A stretch of DNA of 64,000 nucleotides from Corylus avellana. Taxonomy: Eukaryota > Streptophyta > Magnoliopsida > Fagales > Betulaceae. Within the stretch, counting starts at the first letter, position 1. Each line of letters starts with the position of its first letter. The position numbers were made by a program, and so were the translations under genes. Shown here piece by piece: positions 23,735-34,998 of this stretch. The stretch lies in contig NC_081545.1 of assembly GCF_901000735.1 (NCBI RefSeq), forward strand, positions 1,222,583 to 1,286,582, given 5' to 3'. Below the pieces are notes generated by a model, which made no database searches, was not told where the DNA came from, and was given only the letters and a program-made list of their open reading frames with translations.

Positions 23735-23834
23735 NNNNNNNNNNNNNNNNNNNNNNNNNNNNNNNNNNNNNNNNNNNNNNNNNNNNNNNNNNNNNNNNNN
23801 NNNNNNNNNNNNNNNNNNNNNNNNNNNNNNNNNN
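23735..23834. other. Assembly gap (100 N)
   Basis: A run of exactly 100 N between an RLP pseudogene and a CACTA terminus. The true size is probably unknown. Confidence 0.95.
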
Positions 23835-24274
23835 CGGCAGCGTGAGGGAGCTGCCGTGCGTGTAGAGGAATTCAAAAGAAAAAAAAAATAATAATTTAAT
23901 TAATTAATAATTAAAAATTCCAGAAAAAAAATAAAAAAAAATTAATTAATTTTTATTTAATTTTTTAATTTTCTGACGTGTGTCAGAACTACCACGTCAG
24001 AAAAATTCTGACGTGGTAGAAATGACACGTCAGAAAAATTCTGACGTGGCAAAAATGCAACGTCAGAAAAATTTTCTGACGTGTGAGTGGGTAACACGTC
24101 AAAATTTTCTGACGTGTTGCCTAGTCACACGTCAGGAAATTTTTTTTCCTGACACTTACGTTTCTGACACTCGACACGCGTCAGAAACGACCCGTCAGAA
24201 AAATTTTCTGACGTGTCGGACACTAGAACACGTCAGGAAACTCATGTCAGGAAAAAATGGTTTTTTTTGTAGTG
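23835..24274. mobile_element. Terminal part of a second CACTA element
   Basis: It ends ...TTTTTTTTGTAGTG at 24274, a CACTA terminus on the minus strand. Before it is an array of TCTGACGTG/CACGTCAGA repeats in both orientations (23973-24245). The repeat core (CTGACGTG) differs from that of the left element (TTGACGTG), so this is a related but separate family. Everything beyond the subterminal array is lost in the gap. The element inserted at or near the outer edge of the palindrome left arm. Confidence 0.85.
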
Positions 24275-24285
24275 TGTGTTATGTA

Positions 24286-24549
24286 TGTTAAATTACTAGT
24301 TATTTAAAAAGTTTAAGCTTATAAGAAGAGATAAATTTAATTACTTAATCATTACTTTAATACTCTCTCCCCTCACATGTGGGCTCAAATTTCATTTTAA
24401 TAGGTGAGGCCCAATACGTGGAATATTTAATTTAAAGGGTGTGAATTGACGGAGTTAAGGTTGGATCGCAGAATCTTTAGCTCTGATACCATGTTAAGTC
24501 ATCAGTTTTTCTAAAAGTTTAAGCATATGAGAAAAGTGGTAATTTAACA
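24286..24549 (-). mobile_element. TRIM-like element, left-arm copy (deleted)
   Basis: Mirror copy of the element at 44904-45210. The 58-bp terminal repeat TGTTAAG...TTTAACA lies at 24492-24549, with the tRNA-Met PBS (TGGTATCAGAGC on the minus strand) next to it at 24480-24491. The other terminal repeat (from 24286) has lost its inner part. Confidence 0.55.
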
Positions 24550-25127
24550 ATATATCTCTTAATTTTTTTTTTAATGAATATGATTTTAGGTAATTGGTTT
24601 TGGTGAGCTGTACGTGAATGATACCCAATTTAATGTACAAATCAAACATATACATTTTCTTCTTATTACATATTTATGTTGATTAAGGGTTCATATGGAA
24701 TTGTTGTTTCAATAAGTGCGATTTTAAAAATTGTGTTTTTAAAATCGCTACCTTTTTATCAAATATTTGTTATGCGAAATTGTGATTTTAGTTTAAATTT
24801 ACGCTTTTTCAAATCAACACCCTATAATCTGCTTATAGAAATTGTAGAATTTTTTCTTATTTTAGATTAAGTACTTTTTAAATACTCAATCTAGCTAAAA
24901 ATGCAGATTATTCTTTCAAAATCATAATCCCAAATGCACCCTAAAGAAAATAAAATGATAATGGAGTGCGACGAAAAACTTCCTTACCTTGCTTCATTTA
25001 ATTTCCTTGAAAACAAAAAAAAATAGTAATAATTTTTTTTCCTTTGACTTTTTATTCCTTTTCCATTCCTTTCCTTTGCCGATCGATTCTTGCGATTTAA
25101 TTCATGGCTCATGCATCATGTGCTTGT

Positions 25128-25641
25128 GTGTGGGGGGATACGATTTGTGCAGAGGTGGCCAATCTCTTTGGCTCGATCGATTCTTAAGGTTCATAGAGAA
25201 GTCTGCTTCAGATGATCAGTCTACTTCTAAGCCTAACAAGTAAATATGCCGACTGATAAATCTTTTAATAATGTGGCCATTTACACTTATTTATCATATT
25301 CAGTTTATATGATATGAGAAGGAGTTAATGTATTTTAAGTGGCTAACACATTTGCTTTTTTAAAGTACATAATATGAAAGCCACTTAAAATACGTTGAGC
25401 ATCTGCCAAAGTTAAATGACTGTGAAGACTCATTACTCCTTTCCAAAAATAGAGAGGAGAGTTGAGCAGAAATTTGTAGGCCTAAATGAATATTAATATA
25501 AAAGCTAATGCTATTTAGTAAGCTGTTAATTTTTTTTTACTTGCGATTTCATTGTTAACGGGCTGTGACTTCAACACTTACAGAGCAAATGCCGGCTCAA
25601 AGGAGGAGATGAATGGATACAACTCCCAAGTTCAAGTTTAG
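25128..25641 (+). pseudogene. PAH-domain gene relic, left arm
   Basis: Exon 1 remnant (25128-25239) aligns with the end of the intact gene at 27023: GAGGTGGCCAATCTCTTT matches GAGGTGGCTAACCTCTTT, then RFLRFIEKSASDDQS parallels WFFKIVERSTLDDKE. A 17-bp deletion removes the GHQDLL part of the PAH helix, and the N-terminal half is missing. The intron donor GTAAAT (25240) and acceptor ACTTACAG (25583) are kept. Exon 2 (25584-25641) reads in frame ANAGSKEEMNGYNSQVQV and stop. It is an older tandem copy of the same gene. Confidence 0.7.
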
Positions 25642-26526
25642 GATATTTCTACCTGTAACGTACGCCTAACGATACTGAATGATGTGAAGGATATTAATTT
25701 GTACCTAACGGCGATAACTGTATGGCTGGAATTCCAAATGCTAGTATTGCTCCACATTTCTTTGCCCAACCCTTGCATTACTATTCTTTGCCCAACACGT
25801 CAGGTTTTCTTTTTTCTTTTTTGGCTGGAAAATATTGATCTCTTCCACAATAACTTTTTCGGAAAGCCATAAATCATTGATTTCATGCATGTGGCAGTTT
25901 TTCCCCCAGAGAAGACAAAATTTGTTAACGAATGTGTAGCATTAACAATATTAGAATCTTCGGGAGGGTACATTGCAATTCTTTTAAACTTTGTAGGAAA
26001 AATAAAAATAAAAAGTTATCCAACTTTAAGGTGGTAAAATGTATTTTTTTCAAAATATTTTTTTAAAAAAAAAAACAAAAACAAAAACGTTTTGAGAAAG
26101 GAAAGGTAAAGTGACATATAGAAGTGACTTTTAAAGAATAAGTTTTATGAGAAATGTCCCGCTATTTTTAAAGGAACTACTTTTTAGGTAAAGATTATAT
26201 TACAGATCTTATGATTTATATGTTATCGCGCTATTTAAAAAAATTAAATTAAATTAAATAACACGGCACTATATACACCAATAATTTGATTATAAAGTAG
26301 CTCTTCTCCATTTCAATCAAAAAATTAATAATCTATGTTGCTTCTAATAAACTTTAGACTAATGCTAGAAATCATATTTTTATCGCACAACTATCCCATT
26401 ATGTTGTTGTGGTCTAGTAATCATTGCATCTATATATATATATATATATATATATATTAACAAAGGCAGATTCAAGAGCTATTTAGACCTTACAAACATT
26501 AACTTTGTGAGATATTTATAGAACGA

Positions 26527-26672
26527 AAAATGCTAGGCTTACAAACAAATTCTATAAAAAAAAAAAAAAAAAATTACAACATGACGTGGCACAATATGAT
26601 TGGGTTTCTCAAAAGTTGCATTTATCTTATTGTGCCACATCATGTTGTAAAAATTTGTTTAAGCCTAACATT
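26527..26672. mobile_element. Foldback MITE, left-arm copy
   Basis: Ends are inverted: AATGCTAGGCTTACAAACAA and, inverted, AATGTTAGGCTTAAACAAA. The stem continues through CAACATGACGTGGCACAAT against ATTGTGCCACATCATGTTG. A copy lies at the mirror position (42769-42960), and a diverged relative at 53523-53708. Confidence 0.75.
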
Positions 26673-26950
26673 CCTCAAAAATAAAGTAAATTTTTTTCCT
26701 TTGCCTTTTTATTTCTTTCCTTTTCCTTTCCTTTGCCGATTCTTGTGATTTCATTATGGCTCATGCATCATGCTTGTGTGTGTGGAGGGATAAGTTGTAT
26801 GAGCTGAAGGTTAGCTAAGCAGCGGGGATAAGGCCAAAGATCTAAAATTTTCTTGTGATTTCATGGCTCATGCATCATTTGTGTGTGTGTTAAGTTGCAT
26901 GAGCTGAAGTTTAAACTTTGATTCTTCTTTTTTGCCTCCAATACATAGTC

Positions 26951-26966
26951 CTATATATATATATAT
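26951..26966 (+). promoter_or_regulatory. Putative TATA region of the left PAH gene
   Basis: CTATATATATATATATC lies about 60-70 bp upstream of the first ATG (27023). Preceding it is a conserved block (CATGAGCTGAAG, TTTTGCCTCCAA) that also occurs upstream of the right-arm gene and several relics, so it was duplicated along with the gene. Confidence 0.5.
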
Positions 26967-27022
26967 CCAAAACCAACCTTACCTTAAAGAGTAGAAAAGA
27001 AGAGAAATCATCAGCGGTGTTC

Positions 27023-27892
27023 ATGATAAACACACCCATGGATCAAGATGCATATAGCGGAATAACGGAAGCCAAACATTTGATGAACATGGTAATAGCC
27101 CGTTTCAAGAATAAGCCGAATGTTATCATGCGGTTCGTAGCTATTATGGACATCCATCGTAAGGGGAGTACGGACATGAACGAGGTTTGTGAAGAGGTGG
27201 CTAACCTCTTTGTGGGTCACCAGGACTTGCTCGATTGGTTCTTCAAGATTGTAGAGAGGTCTACTTTGGATGACAAAGAAGTGGGGACAGCTGCTAAGGC
27301 TGACGGGTAAATATGCCTACCATAAATCTTTTCCTATTCACACTCATTTCAGTAATTTATACCGGATGTAACATGTTTTATGTGGTTAACACGTTTGCTT
27401 TTTTTAAAGTGGCTGACGTGGAAAGCCGCTTAAAATAGGTTAAGCATTCGCTAGTATAAAATGTTTGTGAAGAGTAGCATCACTCATTTTCTTTTTCTAA
27501 AAAAAAGAGGAAAGTTGTGGGAAAATTGGTAGGCCTAAGTGAGTATTAATATAAAAACTAACGTTATTTAGTAAACTCTTATATGAATGTCATATAGTTG
27601 GGATGAAAAGATAGAGAAAATCAACTCTTAATTTTTTTGTTTTTTTACTAGTGTGATCCAATGGATGATTTTTATTGTCAAACATCATAAAGGTATATAT
27701 ATATAACACTCGTATGGTAGTCTACATTACTCAAATATAAATTAAAGCTTATTTTGCATTCAATAATAGTTGAAAATTATAGAATTTTACCAAGTACATC
27801 TTAGATGCTTTTAAGGTTATATGATGTGCTCTGATTTGGCCTTCAACACTTACAGCGCAAGTACTAGCTCAAAGGAGGAGATGAATGGATAG
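27023..27892 (+). CDS. Single PAH-domain protein (SIN3-derived mini-gene), left arm
   Basis: Proposed CDS joins 27023-27306 and 27856-27892, coding for 106 residues. ATG 27023 is the first after the TATA region. Residues about 8-80 form one paired amphipathic helix (PAH) domain like those of SIN3: EAKHLMNMVIARFKNKPN (helix 1), RFVAIMDIHRKGSTDM (helix 2 and loop), VCEEVANLFVGHQDLLDWF (helices 3-4). Exon 1 reads through the donor as GGGTAA, which gives a stop if unspliced. Spliced at GG|GTAAAT to the acceptor ACTTACAG (27855), the frame continues ASTSSKEEMNG and stop; the same exon 2 is kept in a diverged copy at 25584. Full SIN3 proteins exceed 1000 residues and carry several PAH domains plus an HDAC-interacting region. 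This one could bind transcription-factor partners without recruiting HDAC (inference). Expression unknown. Confidence 0.72.
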
Positions 27893-28414
27893 AGCTGACA
27901 AGTGTACGTTTCAAGCTGAACTCAAGCAGAATTTTGTTACGTTCCTCCTCAAACTAGGAATAATACCCCTTCTTTACTCATGCACGTACACTAAGTAGTA
28001 TAAGTCAACTATAGTCATATTAGGCTTGTATTTCCAATAAGAGTACTCACTTTATTGATGACTCAACCCTAATTTTCTTAGGGAAAATTGTAATTGCTCC
28101 GTTATATAAAGATTATTATGTTATGAATAAATGGAAGAGTAATTAATCTAAATCAACTTTGACTCCTTCCCTGTAGCTTTTTTTTTCCTTATTCAATTTT
28201 TTTTTTTTAAAAAAAAAAAACTTTGTGTTGTTACGTTTAGTTTCTCTATAAGGACCTAAATTATGTCATTATGGATTTAGGTTCGTCACAAATTTCAAGG
28301 TCGTTTAGACACTTATAAACTCATGTTACTTAATACCAACATATAAAGTGCTATTTGTAATCGGAATATATATATATTACTTAATACCAACATATAAAGT
28401 GCTATTTGTAATCG

Positions 28415-28452
<38 letters not shown>

Positions 28453-28847
28453 CACTACAAAAATCAGGGTCATTAGCGGCGACCCAAAGTCGGCACTAAT
28501 GAACAAAAAGTGGCCACTATTTACAAATAGTGGCCACTATTTACAAATAGCGGCGACACGTGGCCGTTATTTGGTGGTTGCTAGTAATTCAATGGTAAAA
28601 TTTTTTTTGTTTTTTTTTTTGTCGCAAAAAAAGGTTTGAAGTAAGTCTAGTGTTGCCGCTAATGACATAACATTAGCGACGACTACGATGTCGCCTCTAA
28701 TGACATACCAATAGCGGCGGGCCACTGCAAAATACTAAATTTTTTTTTTGTATTTAGCGTTTACTATTAGCAGTCATTAGCGACAACTTTTAAAAGTCGC
28801 GGCTAAACCTTTGGTCACTAAAGATCATTTTTTTTTTTTTTTGTAGT
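28453..28847. mobile_element. CACTA-type MITE, left-arm copy
   Basis: Starts CACTACAAAAATCAGGG and ends TTTTTTTGTAGTT, with internal TTAGCGGCGAC / GTCGCCGCTAA motifs repeated in both orientations. No coding capacity. It has a mirror partner at 40760-41133, so it predates the inverted duplication. Related unoccupied sites are visible near 46085 and 50850. Confidence 0.8.
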
Positions 28848-29593
28848 TGGCCACTAACTTCATAGACCAACTAATCCATTATTGTTTCTAATTAATTAGT
28901 TTGGGCAAAAAGAAAGCAATACTGGGAAGGCCTTGCTTTCTTCTTTGGCACAAACCCAAAATGGAAAATCAATGACTCACTGTAACGGTGCAAAATAAAT
29001 TTAACAAGAAAACAAATTAATTAAAGAATAATGAAAAGAGAAAATGGTATCCAAATTAATAAATTAAAGAGGACCAAATTTGCATGACATGATTACGGAT
29101 TAGGCACCTGGCAAGTTACATGGTAATCTAGAATTTGGAATTTAATTAATTTGTTAATAGTAATGGTATTGAATGATCTGAAGGATATTTCTGCCTAACG
29201 GCCATAACTGTATAACTGTAATTCCAAATGCTAATGTTGCTCCACTTTCATAATTTGCCCCAAACTCGCATTACTAGCTATTCTCAGAATTCGAAATCCT
29301 AATAAATGACTATATATATATATATATATAACCTGGCATGCATGTGACTAAATCATGTCAACTTTTCTCTTTTTTTATTTGGGTATCAAATCGCTCTTTT
29401 CATATCTTTAATTTGTTTCATTTTTAGACTTATTTTAAGCAATTATCTTAAGTGTGCTGTGTATCTGGGGCCGTACGGTCAAACAAATATATAGAAGGAA
29501 AATAGTAGGTCCAAAGAAAATAATTGATAAGTTGGTCTCTTCACTCCCTTGTATTTTTATGCCTTCTAACAATGAGAATAATTTGTCTTTAAA

Positions 29594-29698
29594 GGGTAGC
29601 TTAATTGGCTGTGAACCACGCCTTATGAAACAGACGTCACTAGTTCGAATCTCCCCTCTCCCATTCTCTTGTCTAGACATGTCAAAAAAAAAAAAAAT
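29594..29698 (+). mobile_element. tRNA-derived SINE, left-arm copy
   Basis: An internal Pol III promoter is visible: box A TAGCTTAATTGG (29597-29608) and box B GTTCGAATC (29643-29651). A T/C-rich body and a poly(A) tail at 29685-29697 follow. Length about 105 bp, with no clear target-site duplication found by eye. The mirror copy is at 39908-40009. Confidence 0.7.
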
Positions 29699-30803
29699 GA
29701 AAATATATAATTTCTATAAAGACTTTATGTTATATCAAGTTCTTTATACCTCCAATGAAAGTTGTTAGATCATATTTTTACACTAACGAAAATGAAAGTC
29801 CACACACAATCCAAGCATCCCATTAAATGATATCCCAATTCTTCACGTTTGGCTATCATAAGCCCCAATGGCTGAAATGGGGTGGCCGCCACCCCCAACG
29901 GCTAAAAGAGTTTGCTTGGACCACCCCTCATCAATATATGTATATATATATATAGTTTAAGTTTTATATTTTTTAATTGTTTTCTTCTTTTTTTTTTCAT
30001 TTTAAAATTTTTTTAATCTTTTTATAATTTTTAATTGAAGCATACAACAAGTGGCATGTTTAGATTGGTTTGACATGGAGATCAATTAGTTTCATGGACG
30101 AAATATAAACGAAAGTACTATTTCCGTATTTACCCATAAGACAGATACCATCTATGATAATACAAAACAAAAACCTAGGTGAAAAAAAATAAAATCGTTA
30201 AAACTCACGTACCAAAACAACATTTGACCCTAATTTTTTTCCTATAACTTTCAACACATATCATTAAAATCTATGAACTGTCACATTTATTGAAATCATT
30301 GCATAAGCAGCCAAATCTACCTTAAGATCTGCCTAATTACTCAAATCTTAGTACTGGCTTATATGTCAAACATATATTTTTTTTTACAGGTGGAAAAGAA
30401 TGAAATGGTAAGTCCATGACTTAGCGAATAGATGACAAGTGAAACACATTATGCAGTGCCAATAATTAATTTTGAAACGTAAGAGTGAAATCACACATGC
30501 AATAGTCTCTCAATATGGTTACGCAGAAAATCATATATCCTGATACAAAAGTATACAATAAATATAATTATAATACAGTTCATAACTCATCCCACTATAT
30601 ATATATATATATGATCTATCTGTGCACTTTCTACTTCACGGGTGTAATCACCATCCGTGGATGGCTACGCCAGTAGTAACATATGAATCCAATTAGGTGA
30701 AGAACATTAAAAATTAAGGTGGCCGGGCCATGGGGCCAATTAAATTTGTATAAATAGTATGCATATGCCGCAAATAATTAGATTGTGTTTTCATAATTTA
30801 GAA

Positions 30804-31024
30804 GGACAACGTTTTCTTCCAAACTGAGTTAGAGTCTAAAGAAAAAATGACATGTGTCTTTTGCATGTGAGAAGCACATGCATTTTTTAATTGCAATGAC
30901 AAAGTTGGAATAACATTTATTAAAAGGTCATGTGCTTTTTACATGTTATTAAAAAGCATGTGTTTCTCATATGCAAATGGACACATGTCATTTTTATAAA
31001 CTTTGTTGGAGAAAAACTTTGTCC
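30804..31024. mobile_element. Foldback MITE with perfect 9-bp TSD, left-arm copy
   Basis: A 221-bp element with about 75-bp inverted ends (GGACAACGTTTTCTTCCAA on the left; GGACAAAGTTTTTCTCCAA inverted from the right). It is flanked by AATTTAGAA at 30795-30803 and 31025-31033. TSD length indicates a Mutator-like MITE. The same element with the same TSD is at 38576-38796 in the other arm. Confidence 0.9.
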
Positions 31025-31308
31025 AATTTAGAATAAGGTGCTTGGAAAACAATTTTTTTTTTTTTTTTTAATTAAAAATGGTTGACGTTGCAATTAGATG
31101 TGGCTTCTCAACATGGTCAAGACCATAGTGGAATCTATGGTATGCAAAGCAGGGTATCACCAATGCTTCCTCAAACAGAGGTGAGCCATAGTTTAACACA
31201 ACCTTGCCACCAATGAGTGTAAATCAATTTTGTTTATACTAACAAGACATAAGGATTTTAATTGCAAGAATCGAATCCATGTCTTACTGTTTACCAAACC
31301 ACATGGAG

Positions 31309-31347
<39 letters not shown>

Positions 31348-31419
31348 GAATAGTATTAGTTTCTTTTTTCACATATGGAAACTTCTATTAGCAACTGCTA
31401 ATTCTAATAGTTCTTGTTG

Positions 31420-31615
31420 ACAAAAGTCACTCTTGTGTCACTTCAAAAATAATATGGCTTAGAAAATCATCATTGGACTTGTGATTAATCATTATTGAAT
31501 TTTAATCAAATTCTGATTTTAAAAGCCACCTTATTCATAAAGTAACAGAAGAAGAACACAAAAGTGATTTCTATAATTCCTCCAAAGAATTTGCCTATTA
31601 TGATTTTGGCATAGT
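31420..31615. mobile_element. MITE of the TCATTATTGAATTTT-ATCAAA family, left arm
   Basis: The inverted stem pairs CTTCAAAAATAATATGGCTT with AAGCCACCTTATTCAT-type sequence around a core TGATTAATCATTATTGAATT. At least six copies occur in the window: here and at 38030-38190, 46803-46975, 46985-47140, 47190-47345 and 51905-52215. None has coding capacity. Confidence 0.65.
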
Positions 31616-31849
31616 AGAGTATTTGATGTCAAATCATAATAGTGTTGCCCTATAATTTTCCACGGTTAAATGCCTAATAAAGCTTCATTGTTTATTGTAT
31701 TGATTGCATGTAATTGTGAAGAGGAGTCCTATTAGTATATGTACTTGACTCCACCCCAATGTGACAAAAAGGCCAACAGTGATCACATGCGTCAGTCAAA
31801 ACGGAATGGTTGAATTGCAAAAATTTGAAAGTTTAGAGGAGTGCATTGC

Positions 31850-33500
31850 AAAAATTGAAACGTTAGATGTCAAATTAAAAATTGCCTCAAACTTTGAGGG
31901 TTAAAGTGTAATTTTCCCTATATATTTAACCATAAAAATAATGTCGTTTCATGTATTTTTATATAATATATATAGGCGGTTAGTAATTTTTCCTAACCGT
32001 CTTCAAAAGTGATTAGCAGTTAATTACTCAACGGCCTTCACATCGTAAGGTTTACAGCGTGTAGTCTATTTTTTGAATTTTCGTGCGTACTAAGCCCTGC
32101 CTGCTGTCCGATGACTTAGTCATCCATCCATCTGAAAATCAAACGGTCATCATCCATCCATCTGAAAATCAGACGGTCATCACATCAAAGGTACTATAAA
32201 AGCATTGACTTAAGGTCAACACTAGTCAAAAGAAACGAAAAGGTTAATTAAAGCTTCTTTCGTGTTACCCCACCTAATTTTGCTAATTCATCAATTTATA
32301 ATTTTTTGGACATCTTTTGATGAGATGATTGGCATTGGCTGCAATCCCATCTTTGTTCATTTCGTGGTTTGTCGATTATAATGTGAGAGGTTCTAGATAG
32401 AAATAAGTGTTCGAATAGTTGTTCGGACAACTTACGACTTGTTCGGATACATAAGCTTTATCGATGGCTTCTCTCAATTGTCTGTCCTGATTGTGGTGGA
32501 TGTTGATCGGTAAAAATCAAAACATCTGCCACATCTAAGAGTTAGATAGCTGAAGCACATGGAAAAATATAAGAATCAAACATATGTTATTACATGTTCT
32601 TCTCTTTGGTAAGTAGCTAGCTTATTACATATTGGTGAATTCTAACGGCAACCTAAGGCTAACAAGTTAACAACCATGGTCAAAGACAATCAAGCTGGTA
32701 ACTGGAGCTTCTCCTTGTTCTTCCATCTGCAAGACATTAAGAAGGGATCACCAATGTTCTCTTTCTTTTTTTCCTCTTCTCCCCTGTTCTCTCCTCTGTT
32801 CTCTGTTTTCGGGTTTTCTATAGAATGTTTGGGATTAGTTCTAACCCAATCGGGTTTAAAACTGCAACAAATTATAATCTCTAAAATAAGAGAAGTTCCT
32901 TAAAAAATTATATATTAGTTCATAGTTAGGACATGATAAGGATGAACATACACATATGTTACATATAGAACATAAGTAATCCAAGAACAATCAAAGTAAT
33001 ATATTTGCTAGCCTAAATAGCATTGACTGTGCCGGAAAAGAAAAAAAAGAAGAGAAAAACAATATTTGAGATGTTTGAAATGTATAAACTGTATTTGACT
33101 AAATGGACAAGTTATTCTACGTGCATAGGAGTCATTTAATCCGTGTAGTCAAGGACAGATGGAGAGAGGATTGGTATTGTCCATGTCCCCCTTCAATTTC
33201 TAACAACAACAAAATTTTAAGGAGTAATCGTCACGGACCGATAATTAAGGATCATATTGCAAATGGGGGAGAGAGTGACAGCTTGAATTCAACGAGAACG
33301 AGTTGTATTGAGTGTGAAACATATTATGATTTGATCAAAATTTAATAGTACTTAATTATAAGTTTAATAATGATTTTAAAAATTACATCATTATTAGAAG
33401 ATCCCTTGACACGCGTAAAGGACTTGACTTCAAGTGAAACTTTGCGGTGCGTTTGTAAGCTTTTGGGTGCATGAAGTCAAGCACGTGCATTGACATCAAG
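31850..33500. other. Left-arm intergenic DNA without a gene
   Basis: AT-rich DNA mirrored in the right arm up to 33398. It contains a direct repeat CATCCATCCATCTGAAAATC (32138 and near 32158). The 75-codon ORF at 32676 is identical in both arms, but its hydrophobic, low-complexity content matches no family I recognise, and recent duplication alone would keep it identical. Confidence 0.5.
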
Positions 33501-33527
33501 TGGAGTTGATTTTCGGTGCATGCAGTC

Positions 33528-33534
33528 TATATAT
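33528..33534 (+). promoter_or_regulatory. TATA box of the spacer RLP gene
   Basis: TATATAT in CAGTCTATATATGT, about 70 bp upstream of the ATG at 33603, with no other ATG in the expected leader except the short CATGC at 33560. Context fits a normal plant leader. Confidence 0.5.
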
Positions 33535-33602
33535 GTAATAAGCTTCAGATTCACTTCCATGCTTGTCTAGAGTACTAATTAAGCAAAATTCAGAAGAACA
33601 TT

Positions 33603-34478
33603 ATGGCTTCATCTATTTATATGTTTTTCTTCATACGCTTGCTTTTCTTGCTCTCGCTCTTGCATCTTATACTCACTCATTCTCCTCCTTTTATGAAACC
33701 CCTGTTCCATGATGATGAGAGCTCTGCCTTGTTGCAATTCAAGGAAAGCTTTGTCATACACAAGTTTGCTTCTCCTTATTATCCTTTGGCTTGTCAAAAC
33801 GTTGCGTCGACTTGGGCACTAGAAGGAGACAAAAGTGATTGCTGCTCATGGGATGGAGTGGAGTGCGATGAGGATACAGGTCATGTAATTGGCCTCGACC
33901 TCAGTAACAGCTGTCTATTTGGTTCTATTAACTCCAGCAGTAGCCTTTTTCGTCTTGTTCACCTCAAAAGGCTTAACCTTGCCTACAATCACTTTAACTA
34001 CTCTCCTATCCCACCCCAGGTACGCAATCTCTCAAAACTAACCTATCTCAATCTCACTACATCAATGTTTTCTGGTCAAATTCCATCTGAAATTTCACAG
34101 TTGTCTCATTTGGCATCCCTTCATCTGTGTTTCACCTATGATTTGTATTCTGGGAAAGACCTTTTGGAACTTAGAAAGCCCGACCTACCTAGCCTAATTG
34201 GCAATTTAACCCGCCTACAAGAGCTTTGTCTAGGTGGGGTGGGCATTTTCTCTGTGATACCGACCATCTTGGCAAATTTTTCTTCATTGACATCCCTCTC
34301 TCTTTATGGCTGTGGATTGCATGGAGAATTTCCAGTAGGAATCTTTAAGCTACCAAATCTACGGGATCTTGATGTGGGTTACAATGAAGGTCTCATTGGT
34401 TATTTACCATACTTTACTTGGAGCAGTCCACTTGAGTCATTGGCGCTTGTGGCCACAAGTTTCTTTGGTGAGCTATAT
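33603..34478 (+). pseudogene. RLP (Cf/RLP12-type) gene truncated by a copia insertion
   Basis: An open frame of 292 codons with a signal peptide (LLFLLSLLHLILTH), LRRNT (DDESSALLQFKESF, SDCCSWDGVECDEDTGHVIG) and the first seven or so LRRs (SSLFRLVHLKRLNLAYNHF; LASLHLCFTYD; SLTSLSLYGCGLHGEFP). It then ends at GELY and TGA. That stop is made by the first bases of a copia LTR starting at 34479. The paralogue at 57212 continues past this point with GELPASIGNLGF. The remainder of the gene is not seen right of the element because the gap intervenes. The sequence before the break is free of lesions, so the insertion may be recent, or only one haplotype carries it. Confidence 0.9.
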
Positions 34479-34998
34479 TGAGAGTACAAGTAGAGCAGAG
34501 CAGCCAAAGAGTACAAGCAGAACAGCCAAAGCAAGTGACTTACCTTGCTGCCAAATAAGCATGCAATAGACTCCATAATTGTAGGAGCAATTTAGTTACT
34601 AAGTTACAAGTTTATTAGTTAAGCTTTCAGTTGTAAGTTGGTTATTTTACACGTGTTCAAACTGATTCTGTTTTTCATACTAAGCTGAATCAGACTTGGT
34701 ATATATAGTGTACATGCAATTCTAAATGAGAAGTTAAGTTGATTTTTTCTCCAAGTTTGAGCATTCTTTTCCATTTCCATTATGGTATCAGAGCTTTTTC
34801 TCTGAATTCTCCACATCTTCTTCATTTTTTTTTTCTTCTCTGTTTTTTCTGTTTTTCATATCTCCTTACTGCATTCCTTCAATGGTGATTCCTGCTGCTT
34901 CTTCAAATACAACTTTTTCTTCCACAGAAATGGACTCTTCTAGTCCTTTCTTTCTTCATCATCATGGTGACAGTCCAGGCGCTAGGCCTGGGTATCGG
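34479..34998 (+). mobile_element. Copia retrotransposon 5' part: LTR, PBS, start of gag
   Basis: LTR 34479-34779 (301 bp) starts TGAGAGTACAAG, ends TTTCCA and has a TATA box at about 34697-34704. After three bases comes the initiator-tRNA-Met primer site TGGTATCAGAGC (34783-34794). Gag begins at ATG 34882 with a Ser-rich leader and SSPFFLHHHGDSPG, the typical N-terminus of plant copia gag. The frame then runs into a hAT-like insertion at about 34983. Protease, integrase, RT and the 3' LTR are absent before the gap. Confidence 0.85.

Larger units (their letters stand above)
24275..33398 (+). repeat. Left arm of a ~9-kb inverted repeat (giant palindrome)
   Basis: The reverse complement of this segment is found at 36203-45224 in the same order with small indels. 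Examples: 32676-32903 and 36698-36925 encode the same 75 codons; 29454-29768 mirrors 39835-40149; the PAH gene, SINE, CACTA-MITE, MULE-MITE and TRIM all have mirror partners. By eye the inner part differs at roughly 3% of sites and the outer part at up to about 7%, largely C/T and G/A changes. The left arm has extra sequence at 28160-28230 and a duplicated block at 28330-28440. Its outer limit is set by the CACTA insertion, so the original arm may have been longer. Confidence 0.95.

Noticed and set aside
29594..29698. tRNA gene
   Set aside because: Box A and B are present, but no cloverleaf or acceptor stem forms and a poly(A) tail follows, so it is a SINE.
29454..29768. 104-codon ORF, mirrored at 39835-40149
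   Set aside because: It reads through a tRNA-derived SINE and its poly(A) tail.
32676..32903. 75-codon ORF identical in both palindrome arms
   Set aside because: Identity is expected from recent inverted duplication; the peptide is hydrophobic low complexity with no recognisable domain.
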